DNA of 64,000 nucleotides, taken from contig NW_019775158.1 of the NCBI RefSeq assembly GCF_001039355.2, positions 290,827-354,826 on the forward strand. The letters run 5' to 3'. Shown one piece after another: positions 37,001-47,532 of the stretch. Numbering within the stretch: the first letter of the stretch is position 1; every line of letters starts with the position of its first letter. Both the position numbers and the translations under genes were made by a program. Under the pieces are notes generated by a model. It did not search any database. It had not been told where the DNA came from and worked only from the letters and a program-made list of their open reading frames with translations. The stretch comes from Lingula anatina (lineage: Eukaryota > Brachiopoda > Lingulata > Lingulida > Lingulidae).

Positions 37001-37801
37001 TTATTCACCTATTCTTAAAACTTATTTATTCCAGTTCCACTGGTAAATAAACATTGTGTTTGCAATGATCTTACAAGTTTACGCATTGAAGTGACCACTA
37101 GTGCGACTGTGACATTGGACCGAAAACTGTTTTAGCATGCGTACCATTTAGGCATACTGAACAAATACATGTACATGGACACATAACAAACATTTCGCTC
37201 CTTAATCATTTGGATTTTATTTCAGGACACCTGTAAGCAGACTGAAGAATGTCAAGGGGATGAAAAATGGTGCTCTCTGCCCCTTGATTTCATCATAAAC
37301 TTGAAATTCAACATGACTTTAAAACTCAGTCCCAAACAACCCCTTAAAGGTCCATGTGGACTAACGCCACTCTGTGACATTGACTTTACAATTTTCAGAG
37401 GGGGAGATTTATCTGACTTTTTTCCACGTGGCGCGTGGGTGATCACAATGATAAGGAGGTTTAGAGATGGGTGGTGCATCCTCCCTCGAAATGAAAGAGA
37501 TAACGTGACCGTCATTGTACCAATTACGCTCAAGCAGAGCGTCCGCCGTGTGCGTGATGCTAGGCAATTGTTCGAGGACTTCCTGGATCAAGTTGAAGCT
37601 CATATAAAGAAATCTTACCGTCAGATTCCTTACGAAGGAATCGATTATGACGTAATTGTCGTGAGAGACCGCGGTTCCTCCGCAGAGACCCCATCTAGAA
37701 GAGACAATCCCGAGCATCCCGTATCTTCTCTTTCTCGAACCCAACACAATCTAATGTTATGGCAGATTTTGATGATGGCAATTATTATTGCTTACATTTA
37801 A
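34085..37801 (+). CDS. Secreted or GPI-anchored protein with somatomedin-B-like domain, gene 1
   Basis: Exons 34085-35546, 36406-36497 and 37226-37801 join in frame to 709 residues, with GT/AG borders. Residues 1-17 form a signal peptide (MKVFMLLLMLGYSLIDS). Residues 75-138 are eight 8-residue repeats of the type GSDSPMVT, Ser/Pro/Thr-rich and probably O-glycosylated. Residues 237-273 form a Cys cluster, CYCDDLCDVFGDCCWPYDRFC, like somatomedin B but with seven of the eight Cys. A Cys-rich part follows (ATCHNVTAHKAW, CMLFFGTPD), resembling ectodomains of invertebrate secretin/adhesion-type receptors. The last exon has CKQTEEC, DGWC and many N-glycosylation sites. It then ends at a hydrophobic LMLWQILMMAIIIAYI directly before the stop. 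No seven-helix domain follows; the end fits a GPI signal or a very short membrane tail. AATAAA lies at 37818-37823. Function unknown. Confidence 0.85.
34307..34498 (+). repeat. Eight 24-bp coding repeats (8-residue units), gene 1
   Basis: The units read ESDSPMIT, GSDVPMIT, GSDSPMVN, KSGSPVVD, KGSSPSFT, GSNLPTIN, KGGSPMVT and RANTADVN, so they are in frame and diverged toward the 3' end. Gene 2 has the same number of units. Confidence 0.85.
36547..36795. mobile_element. hAT-like MITE in intron 2 of SMB-like gene 1
   Basis: The ends are CAGTGGCGG at left and CCTGGATCCGCCCCTG at right, the latter matching the CAGGGGCGGATCCAGG ends common in hAT-type elements. The interior has G-rich and C-rich runs and AATTAGAATTTTGACTAGCTGAATCAT. 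A related copy is at about 60120-60322. Intron 2 of gene 2 lacks it at the matching place (near 45005). Confidence 0.7.
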
Positions 37802-37817
37802 AATGTAAGATTGTCTG

Positions 37818-37823
37818 AATAAA
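37818..37823 (+). promoter_or_regulatory. Poly(A) signal of SMB-like gene 1
   Basis: AATAAA 17 nt after the stop codon, indicating an extremely short 3' untranslated region if used. Gene 2 has ATTAAA at the same place. Confidence 0.6.
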
Positions 37824-37829
37824 CATTCA

Positions 37830-39090
37830 TTCCCATGTCAGTATTTGACGGCTAAAATAAGATATTGATATTGACCTTTGGGTTTTTGGTAATAAAGAAT
37901 TTTGAGGACTTCTTATTCTCCATTTCACCGCGTTCCTGATAGTAGGGAATTTGATTTTTTTTAATACCATCCATCTGTGTTGGAACATCAATGGTTCGAA
38001 AACAGAGGTTATAACTATAGACAGAAGTATTATGATTGTCATAATGCGTGTTCCCCTTGCCGGCCTATTGTTATACACGTAAATACATGTGCTGTAACTG
38101 TATGTAGTTCAGATAAGCATATTTGAAAGGGCATACTCTGATTAAATAATAAAATGCGGATGGATGTTTTCGAAGGGCCTAACCAACAGTTTAAAGCTGC
38201 ATACTGAACATCGACATTGCCTTGCTGAGTGTCGTGACAGCGTGCATCATTCAATGATACAATTTGCTTCTTCAAGTTACCATTCATAATGACTTGAAAA
38301 GAGCAGAAACCCTGCTCGCTCCGTTTACCGCAACGAGCTAATATGTCGCTTTTTAGTTACAATGAAAAGATAGGCTTACCAAAACCACAGCCACAATGCC
38401 TCAGAGGCAGATAATCTTACACATGCTTTTTGCTTTGCAACATTTAAAACATATGTTACTTTCAAATAATCAGAAAAATGGCGAAAAAACTGAGCATGTA
38501 TGTTTTAACTTCTGACTGACAACTTTTATGCTTTCGTCTTCTCGGTGCTAAATGACTTTGAAACATTTCTATGCGTGACGCGAGAATATAGACTTTATAA
38601 TTGGCTTGTGGAAAAAGCATAATGATTCTTATCTCAGCAATAATTCTTTTTCCAGAACATGAAAATTGGCCAATTTAACAAACTGCTGACCGTGCCTGGT
38701 CAAAAAGAAATAAATAAGTAAGAATAAATAAAGAGAACTTCAAAATGGCATCCAGAACAAACAATATTTAAATAAAAAATTATCTGAATTATATGGGCTT
38801 GTTCCTAAGATCGAATCAAATCCGCGGGATTTCTCGCTGAATTCAATCGCTTTATAAGATGAACCTCCTGACGTTGAGTAGAATACAAAAAAGTTTGAGT
38901 ATAATACAGAAAAGAAAGGTACGCTTGTGATTATTAAACTACATTGGACACGATAGTAGGCTCGATAATTTGCTAATACACTCCTGCCAAACTTGGTATT
39001 CACATGGTACCTTGAAACACTTTTATATTTCAATTTGTCCTTCTTTGTGAACATCACGGACTGTATTTGTTCGGTTTTGTTGGCATTCTA
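37830..39090. other. Intergenic region between the SMB-like genes, left part
   Basis: No gene is seen. About 38200-38300 matches 46655-46750 downstream of gene 2 (CTTGCTGAGTGTCGTG), so the duplicated unit extends past the 3' end of the gene. Confidence 0.55.
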
Positions 39091-39310
39091 ATAAACTTGA
39101 TAACATGTCTGACAGCCCAAGAAGGTCCGCCATAATAACCTTGATAACATGTCTGACAGCCCAAGAAGGTCCGCCATAATAACCTTGATAACATGTCTGA
39201 CAGCCCAAGAAGGTCCGCCATAATAACCTTGATAACATGTCTGACAGCCCAAGAAGGTCCGCCATAATAAACTTGATAACATGTCTGACAGCCCAAGAAG
39301 GTCCGCCATA
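39091..39310. repeat. 44-bp minisatellite, five copies
   Basis: Exactly five 44-bp units (ATAACCTTGATAACATGTCT, then GACAGCCCAAGAAGGTCCGC and CATA). The first and last carry AAACTTG instead of AACCTTG; otherwise they are identical. Because 44 is not a multiple of three, the frames through it are not conserved protein repeats. No spacers, so not a CRISPR array. Confidence 0.95.
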
Positions 39311-39314
39311 ATAA

Positions 39315-39784
39315 CCGTTTTGATAACGGGTTAGGACCCTCAGTCGTAGGTCATCCCTGCCTCCAGGATGTAATAACGGACGGCCTGGACTTGGCCTCTG
39401 TGTTCATATACCCCTGTACTAACCAAAGATTGCTTCTGTTAGATGCGATGGACATTTTCTTCTGACAAAATACCCTGTCTGAGAATATTAAGTAATTTCC
39501 CTTTCCATCATTTTATGCGAGCTCAAAAAAAAATCACTTATTTGTANGATAGCCGTTTTGATAACGGGTTAGGACCCTCAGTCGTAGGTCATCCCTGCCT
39601 CCAGGATGTAATAACGGACGGCCTGGACTTGGCCTCTGTGTTCATATACCCCTGTACTAACCAAAGATTGCTTCTGTTAGATGCGATGGACATTTTCTTC
39701 TGACAAAATACCCTGTCTGAGAATATTAAGTAATTTCCCTTTCCATCATTTTATGCGAGCTCAAAAAAAAATCACTTATTTGTA
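39315..39784. other. Assembly duplication around N at 39547
   Basis: A 232-bp segment (39315-39546) is repeated as 39553-39784 across one N, from CCGTTTTGATAACGGG to CACTTATTTGTA. An unmerged overlap is the simplest explanation. 39790-40000 has no recognisable feature apart from a short TA run near 39911. Confidence 0.8.
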
Positions 39785-40004
39785 AAATAATAGTTAAACA
39801 CGTCATCCATACATAAATAAAGGAATGTCACATTTTGAATTTGAATGAATAGAAACAGTGCATAAATGTTTGAACCCCTGTCTCATTACCATCATTTAAT
39901 ACTTTGTACAATATATATATATATGCCCCATATGATTAGTGCAGGTTAGGGTTAGTCGGAGTATCAGGGTCAGTATATGGGACGAATGCCCCCTGCACAA
40001 AGTA

Positions 40005-41297
40005 ATGGGAACAGACTACAGTTCCTGGCGGATTGTCATTCCTGTTACACTGGACTTCTATCTGACAGGATTCACAGTGACTTTGAAAATGACTTATAGC
40101 GGGCCATAAATGACATTTTTGTAAATTAAATTAATATGCCTGTTTCTTAGATGTCGTTGTCTTCATTTTTTTCTTTTTTGATTTGATTTAAAGCCATTTG
40201 AAAAAGAGATATACATTTTAGCTTCATTTATTGTTAATCCATCACAAACAAATATGTAAATGTTAAAAACTTATTCCTGCAAAACTGAATAAATTTGTCT
40301 TGTTGGCTCAAAGTGAAATATAATTAGTGAAAGAAAACAGTCGATAAACGTGCAGCAGCATTGTCTCTCTGGTTATTTGATGGTCAAAAAATGAAAAGTG
40401 GTCATTACAAGTGACTATTTGCATGATTATTCGCCCAATGCTTAAAGTGGCATAAAAGGTTAAATGTTGACTTACTGACGCATTTTTCGAGAAAAAAATC
40501 TTTATATAAGATTTTAGTGGTCGACCTCTGAGGTTGCAAAGAGTAAACGTGACAAGCAGTTACGAAAAGTCGAAACTTATGGCTTTTGAAAATGAAGAAG
40601 TTACCGCGTGGATTCTAATATTTACTCTAAATGAGTTGGAAGCTTGTAACGAACGTTTAAGGCAATGGCATTTCACGAAAACAACTAAAAGCTTTGATAA
40701 AAATGTGAAAAAAATGCAGGGCTCAGCTGTTCGTCATCGATAATTGACAAAAGAAACCACGTCAGATTGAATACACGTTGACGTATTGTACAATGGAGTA
40801 AGGGTTTGCTTAAAATCTGGAACAATTATCCTTTGGAAATGGGAGAACAATGTGGCAAAGGTTTCCAAAATTCATTTTCTCGAAAAGAAAAACCTTTTCG
40901 TGACACGACATTGGGAATTTCTTAATTTGAAAAGGGACATTTTGAAAATGTGATTTTAACGTGATATTCTTTTGTTTTCACACTTTCCCAAATGTCTGCT
41001 CTTTTGTCTGTCATATATTGCATGATCCCCTGTTAATAATACGATAACAACGTAATTTTTGTTGAAAGGGGAATGACGCAAAAGATACCTTGCGATTGTT
41101 TACTGTGTGATGTTGTTTTAGTTATATGATATTGATAGCTAGATGCATGCATATTCATTTACGTCAACACGAAAGCTAACCAAAACGACAGTTCTCGCAC
41201 TCCTGAAGTAAGAGAGAATCAGGGAGTCGGTCATATCTGTATTAAAACTACGCAAAATACTGCAGCAGAGCACTGAGAGGAAAGAGAGACATCAACA
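40005..41297 (+). promoter_or_regulatory. Conserved upstream region of SMB-like gene 2
   Basis: Aligns with 32757-34084 over nearly its whole length, with small indels. No exon is recognised. It probably contains the promoter and 5' untranslated region of gene 2. Confidence 0.5.
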
Positions 41298-44200
41298 ATG
41301 AAGGTCTTAATGCTTTTGGTAATGGTAGTGTATTCCTTGATTTATTCAGAAAAAGAAATTCCAGTGGAAGCGTCAAGGCCAGGAATTTCTGGGGCGTTGC
41401 CCAACTTTGCAATGGTCACGTCTACAACTCTAAATGTCCCAAGATTTGTCAGCAGTCGAGAACAGCGGCTGACAACAACACGACCTAGGCATAAAAGCAC
41501 CAGAGTTCCCAGGATCACCGAGAGCGACTCACCCATGGTCACTGGAAGTGACTCCCCCATGGTCACCGGAGGTGACTCACCCATGGTCACCGGAAGTGAC
41601 TCCACTATGGTCAACAAAAGCAGCTCACCTTTCTTCACCAGAAGTAATTTACCTACTGTCAACAAAAATGGATCTCCTATGGTCACAAGGGCAAACACAG
41701 CAGCTGTTAATAAGATGCTTGTCTCTACTGCTGCGTCCTCAAACAAGGTCACAAACAATGAGATCCATACAACACAGAAGGAAGTACCCAATGTACAGGT
41801 TAACTTTCCTGCTTTTACTCAAGAGGCCCCGAAACTCAACTCAAATGTAAGCTTTTTAAGCACACGCAAAGCCAGCACCGTTCATGTATCTCAAGGACAT
41901 TCATCTAACCCTTCACTGAAATTAGAACAATTTGCTCCAGCTCCCTCCATGTTGTCTTCTGAAAGGGAACTAAGGCTGCTAAACGTAACAGTTAACACCC
42001 CGCTCTGTGCTAGTCGTCATGATGGGTTAACTAATGATGTCGTCCTCGTAACCTGCTACTGCGACGACTTGTGTGACGTGTTTGGTGATTGCTGTTGGCC
42101 TTACAACCGCTTTTGCAACAATACCAAAATCACCGGTATTAACATACATAGAAATAACACAGAGTGTTGGTTACAAGGGTCAGAAGAAATTGAGGACGTA
42201 TACAGTAAATACTACTGGATAGTGTCTTCTTGTCCTACCCACTGGCACGATGAAAAAGTTCGAAATAAATGCGAGTTTAAAGACTGGTCCAATGACATAG
42301 CTGTTGTGTTGCCGGTATCGTCAGCAGAGTCAAACGTCACATTTAAAAACTCTTTTTGCGCCATCTGTCACAACGTGACGGAGCACAAAGCTTGGAAACC
42401 CAGAATTGTGTGTCACAAGTCACAAATAGAAGTTTTCAAAGATGCTACCACCGTTACCGGAGTTTTGGAGAAGATCCATTTGACACCAGATTGCATGCTG
42501 TTTTTTGGCACACCAGATCAACACCCAGGACGCCCCTGCATAGGCCCTGAAGGGGGGCACGAACCAAAAAGTGGAACCAACAACGGAAGATGCCAGTTCA
42601 CATATGACACCGAATCTGTACATCTTTGTAATTCTGGACCCGTGTCAGTGACTTATTTTGCAGGGCTTTATGGCCACTCTTATGGTCGAAATGTATTCTG
42701 TTGGTTTTGCCATGTGCCTCCAAATACTACCCCAAGCATCCAGCGCTGTAATGAAAACGGTAAGTCGTCTAAGCTGCAAAATACTCATTTTATCTTTCAG
42801 TTATAAGTTGTAAGTCATTACCATTATTTGTCAATTCAATATAAATCCATTCCTGAACTGGTGTATGCCATATCCCAATCAAATGTACGTCCTAACTGTA
42901 AGTGGCCCAGACCTTATCCCAATTGGACATTTGCGTTGTATAGTATAATGAGCATGTAAGTCGGTCATGTAATTTACAGGTGAGCTGCAGCTGTGAAAAA
43001 ACACAGGCTGAGCTCAATATTTTTCACTTCAATAAAATCCACTGTTACAATGACCACTTTTCTCTTGGGGAAATGGACAGTTTTTTTATATAATCTATAC
43101 AAATGAAACATTGCTAGCTTTTCCTGCTACATCTTTGATTAAACATTCCTTTACTAGATATTTTAATCAATCTTTTTTGATATATCTCTTTTATCTTGTA
43201 TTAAAATTTTAATTTAAAATTATTTCCCTTTAAATATTTATACAATAATCTTTATTATTATCCCCAGGTTAATACAACTGTATTTCATTTACCATGCCTA
43301 TAAGTATCACAATATGTGGCTTGATCTATTGCATCCCCTATTTAATTACAAATGCCATAGAAACAAACTGGCAGCTCACCTGTAAATTACTCTCCCAATC
43401 AACATGCTCACTATGCTGTTAACAATGCAAAGAATTTTGGGTCTGGGCCACTTATGAAGTGGACTAGATTGGAATCTGACCTGGGACGTGACGTATATAT
43501 TTTAATCCTTATAATTTGTGTTATAATAAAATCGCTTGTTTACACGTTATGCAAAACCTAGATTTACTTCGAATGGTGCAGAGAACAATAATAAAAATAC
43601 ATTGAATATCTTCCATGATATAACTGATATACTATGAACTCTATACTGATATACTATTTGCTTTTATGATTCTTAAAAAAGAAATAAATAAATACACACC
43701 TAAACATACATTCGCACATAAAATGACTAGATAAAAATCAGGTTGTATATTTTACTGGTACAACCATTGGAAGTATTTTATGAACATCAAAATACAATTT
43801 TTGGCATGAGATGCACTGAAAATGGTCTGTTTTGTAATTCAATTTTTAACTATTATTTATTTATTTTTTTATTTATTTTTTTTGTCATTATTTATTGGGT
43901 ATTGAAGGAGATGGATATGTCGGGATGTATGTCCTTATCCGCTTAGATAATGCAGAAATAAACATTGTCCTGTTGTAAAATGGTGCTGTCACATAAAAAA
44001 TCCTTACATCGAGATGAATAAACTATTTCGAGATGATAAACGTAAGGGCAGCGTTTTTGTCGTTGGAATTTTTGTTTTCAATTTCAAACAAATCTTCCTC
44101 GCCTGAAGACCCAGTTAAACACCGTCCAACACCATTTATACACCTATTTAATTACATCAATCATCACTAGCCTGGTGTCTGAGAATTTTCTTGAAAAGCC

Positions 44201-46082
44201 TACTTCTGGTTTTGTCGGTAAATATGCAGAATTATCTCTTTCTTTGATGTAGCATCGTAAGTAGAAGTTAATATCTAAAAAAAAAAAGTAAAACAAGTAA
44301 GGCAAACTCGGAGAACAGATTGTATTTCACACCCTTGCCGTCAACCATGCCAATGCATTACCAAAATGATATCTGATTTATTTACAGAATTATGGTGCTA
44401 GCTAAGTACCATTTCGCACCAATTTTTAAAAACAGTTAAAATTGACGATAAACGAGAGTAGAGCTCAAAAGCAGAAACGCGTGGGGGTAGTAAATGACAC
44501 AAAATGGGGATTTTTTGCTCTCAAAGTGATTAATTTTATTGCAGTAGTACCTGTATAAGTATTTTAAATCCAAGAAACGGGGAAAGGGATTATTTTGGCC
44601 AATTTAGGCCATTTTAACTTTTGATCTCCTTTGAAGGAACCTAGATTAACGTTCACAGTTGATATTTTACGAAAAAAGGCTTCCTTGTTATTGAACCATC
44701 GATGCTTGGTCGGGTCTTGAAAAAGATAATACAAATTAAATATTTTCTTCCGTACTCCACATCCAATGTTTTAATTTTCAATTTGTGTTTTACACATTTT
44801 TCTTTGTTTTTTTTTTTTATTATTTTATTATTATTATTTTATCAAATTATTGATTGGTCTTTAAACAGCAGCCGAGATAGCGAGCAAGGCATTCGAACCT
44901 CAGGGCCTTTCCGCTTTGATCGATTATCAAAGAGACGCACGATGCCAAGAAAGATGGGATCAGGTAAGCACGTACTATTCCTCAGCTAAAACCTCTTGGG
45001 CGTCTTTTTCACAATGGTGTTACTTTGAACGGTAGTATAAAAGTATAATTGTTCAAATGAATCTTCTAAAGAATTTAATTCCATTCTAATATGTGAAATA
45101 AGTGTTAAACGTTATCTTTGTTTTGATCTAGTGGATCACGTCCAGAGAAACTTGTTACTTATTATTTTATTTTTGCTTTCCAATTGACCCATCACTCCTG
45201 TTTGCAATGTTTTAGTACGTTGACACTAAAATGCCGAATGTGACATTTGACAAAATTTGTTAAAGCAAGTGGTCCATTGTGACGAGACAAGGAGTCAGTG
45301 TTACAGAGAGTCCACCTTCCATTTAATTACACAGGTTAGGGTTAGCCTGACGTAAAGGGGTCAAAATGGGGCGAGACTTACATTTGAAAATTAACAGAAA
45401 CCGGACTCTCTATCATGGGGGACTTTCTGTCACATCACACCTGTTCATGGTTGGTGAAATGATCACGCGTAACCATTTCTCTCCTGTATCATTTGGTTTA
45501 CATTTTCAGGATGTCTGTAAGCAGACCAAAGTATGCCTAGAGGATGAAAAGTGGTGCTCTTTGCCCCTTGATTTCATCATGAACTTGAAATTCAACTTGT
45601 CTTTAAAACTCAGTCCCAAACAACCTGTTAAAAACCCATGTGAACTAACTGAACTCTGTCTCATTGAATTCACGATTTTCGGAGAGGTGGATTTATCTAA
45701 CTTTTCACCACGTGGCTCGTGGAAGACCAAAACAGAGGGAGGATTTCGTGATGGGTGGTGCTCCCTACCCTTTGGTGAGAGAGATAACATGACCGTTACA
45801 GTACCAATTACGCTCAAGCAGAGCGTCCGCCGTGTGCGTGATGCTAACCAATTGTTTGAGGACTTCCTGGATCAAGTTGAAGCTCATATAAAGAAATCTT
45901 ACCGTCAGATTCCTTACAAAGGAATCGATTTTGAGGTCAGTGTCGTGAGAGACCGCAGTTCCTCTGGAGAGACCCCATCTAGAAGAGACAATCCCGATCA
46001 TCCCGTATCTTCTCTTTCTCGAACCCAACACAATCTAGTGTTATGGCAGGCTTTGATGGCAATTATCATTACTTACAATTAA
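41298..46082 (+). CDS. Secreted or GPI-anchored protein with somatomedin-B-like domain, gene 2
   Basis: Exons 41298-42759, 44872-44963 and 45510-46082 join in frame to 708 residues. Exons 1 and 2 are exactly as long as in gene 1 (1462 and 92 nt). The layout is the same: signal peptide MKVLMLLVMVVYSLIYS, 8-residue Ser/Pro/Thr repeats at 75-138, the Cys cluster CYCDDLCDVFGDCCWPYNRFC with seven Cys, the receptor-ectodomain-like Cys-rich segment, and a last exon ending in NLVLWQALMAIIITYN. Exon 2 codes for SKAFEPQGLSALIDYQRDARC. It differs from gene 1 mostly in the repeats and the N-glycosylated loops, while the Cys are kept. Intron 1 (42760-44871) is longer than in gene 1 and contains an inverted-repeat element. 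The pair arose by tandem duplication of about 7.2 kb. No seven-helix exons follow before the ATTAAA poly(A) signal at 46099-46104. Confidence 0.85.
41520..41711 (+). repeat. Eight 24-bp coding repeats (8-residue units), gene 2
   Basis: The units read ESDSPMVT, GSDSPMVT, GGDSPMVT, GSDSTMVN, KSSSPFFT, RSNLPTVN, KNGSPMVT and RANTAAVN. The first four are more alike than in gene 1, which suggests local homogenisation. Confidence 0.85.
42899..43455. mobile_element. Inverted-repeat (foldback) element in intron 1 of SMB-like gene 2
   Basis: The left arm, 42899-42988, runs from TAAGTGGCCCAGACC to TAATTTACAGGTGAGCTGC. It matches the complement of the right arm, 43371-43455, with scattered differences, and about 380 bp lie between. 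Weaker matching may extend outward to about 42860 and 43490. Intron 1 of gene 1 is about 1.25 kb shorter and lacks it. No coding sequence inside. Confidence 0.7.
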
Positions 46083-46098
46083 AATGTATAATTGTCTT

Positions 46099-46104
46099 AT
46101 TAAA
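46099..46104 (+). promoter_or_regulatory. Poly(A) signal of SMB-like gene 2
   Basis: ATTAAA 17 nt after the stop, at the position of AATAAA in gene 1. Confidence 0.5.
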
Positions 46105-47330
46105 CATTAATTTCCATGGCAGTATTTGGAGCTATAATGATACTGAGTTTTTAGCATCAAGGGGTGACTAGAATTTGGAAGACCTTTTATTCTCCTACAA
46201 CTGCGTTCATCTTAACGCAAATAGTAACCAGTGGCTTAAAATTTGATTTCTAAATTACTTATAGAATATTATAGGGTCAAAAACATGGAAAATGATAAAA
46301 TTTTTATGCTTGTTATGCTGCGTTTTCCCATGCTGACCTATTGTAATAAATACAATTTGTAGTTGGTGTTAGGACAGATGCGTAAAGATTTTTCGATATG
46401 TAAGTAAACGGAATGGCAAGGAAATGACTACCGTAATATTTTATTGACAGAGCAATCACTTTCTTTATTTCTAGCAAATCTTGAAAATCGTGCATGGCGA
46501 AAACACAACATATGTCTGCGGTGAAGCTAGTAGGTATCCGATTTGCAAAGTAGAATATGGTACAACACATTTCAGATGACAATAAATTTAATTATTACAT
46601 GCAGATGGACCTTTTCTCATGACCCAATGAATAGTTCCACACTTCACACAGGAAATCAATGCTGCCTTGCTGAGTGTCGTGGCGGTGTTTTATGCTCAAT
46701 GATTTCAGTTGCTTCCTCAAGTTATCATACAAAAATGCCCTGAAAAGATTACGTAACGTACGTATTCTCTCTTTTTGCTGCAATAAGGTATAATGATATC
46801 ACTACACTACAGAGAAAAACTAGCCAGGAAGGTGAAACCCAGGCTGTGGTGTTGTGTGGTGTTGGGTTAAGCCTGAAAGCCTTTCCGAATTCTGAGCATC
46901 TTTTATACGATCATGTTTTCGGCTGTCCCCAACAATAATAGTTGTGGTAGGCTAGGAAAACCCAGATCCAGCCTTTCAAAGGGACAAAAAGAAGGGGATG
47001 CAGTTTCTGAGGCTTTAATTATACAGGGTGCTACCCGCTGAGTGCTTCTCACGTTAAAATAATCATTTTTTTGTTTGTTTGTTTTTTGAGCTTTGAAGTA
47101 ACCAGCATCTTTGCTGTCTCGTGTTTATGATTTAAAACAAGTTAAATGATGTAGAGAAAATGAATCAATAAAAACAATAACATGAAAATATTTAAAAAGG
47201 AGAAAGAATGAATTCAAATAATACTTAAGGGATCTTTGTCTTCTTAACTGCGTAGAACAACTTCTCTTTCAACATGACAACATGAAGTAAAGACACACAA
47301 ACAAACGCATGTATATATTGACCAAAACCT
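46105..47330. other. 3' flank of SMB-like gene 2, then upstream block of a missing esterase copy
   Basis: No gene is seen. 46830-47040 matches the block found upstream of esterase exon 1s (compare 20630-20880 and 51980-52230: GTGTTGG...TTAAGCCTGAAAGCCTTTCC, and CTTTAATTATACAGGGTG). No exon 1 lies to its left. From about 47090 the sequence becomes the downstream flank of copy G. Confidence 0.65.
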
Positions 47331-47336
47331 TTTATT
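47331..47336 (-). promoter_or_regulatory. Poly(A) signal of copy G
   Basis: AATAAA on the minus strand in the conserved downstream block, about 200 nt past the stop at 47533. Confidence 0.5.
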
Positions 47337-47532
47337 TAAAATCCCACATTTGCAAAGTATGTTTCATAATATCTGACTATGAACTCATCAATATATAGCT
47401 ATAGTCGTGCACATACATAGATATAGGTATAACCACGATAACATCAAGTCACTACCATGTAGGTATCCGCTAAAACCACGCTTATACCCATTTACGCACT
47501 ACACGCCTGTGCAGTATGTCCATACAAAATAA

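Noticed and set aside
39091-39310. CRISPR-like array
   Set aside because: The units are directly adjacent with no spacers, and the genome is eukaryotic; it is a minisatellite.
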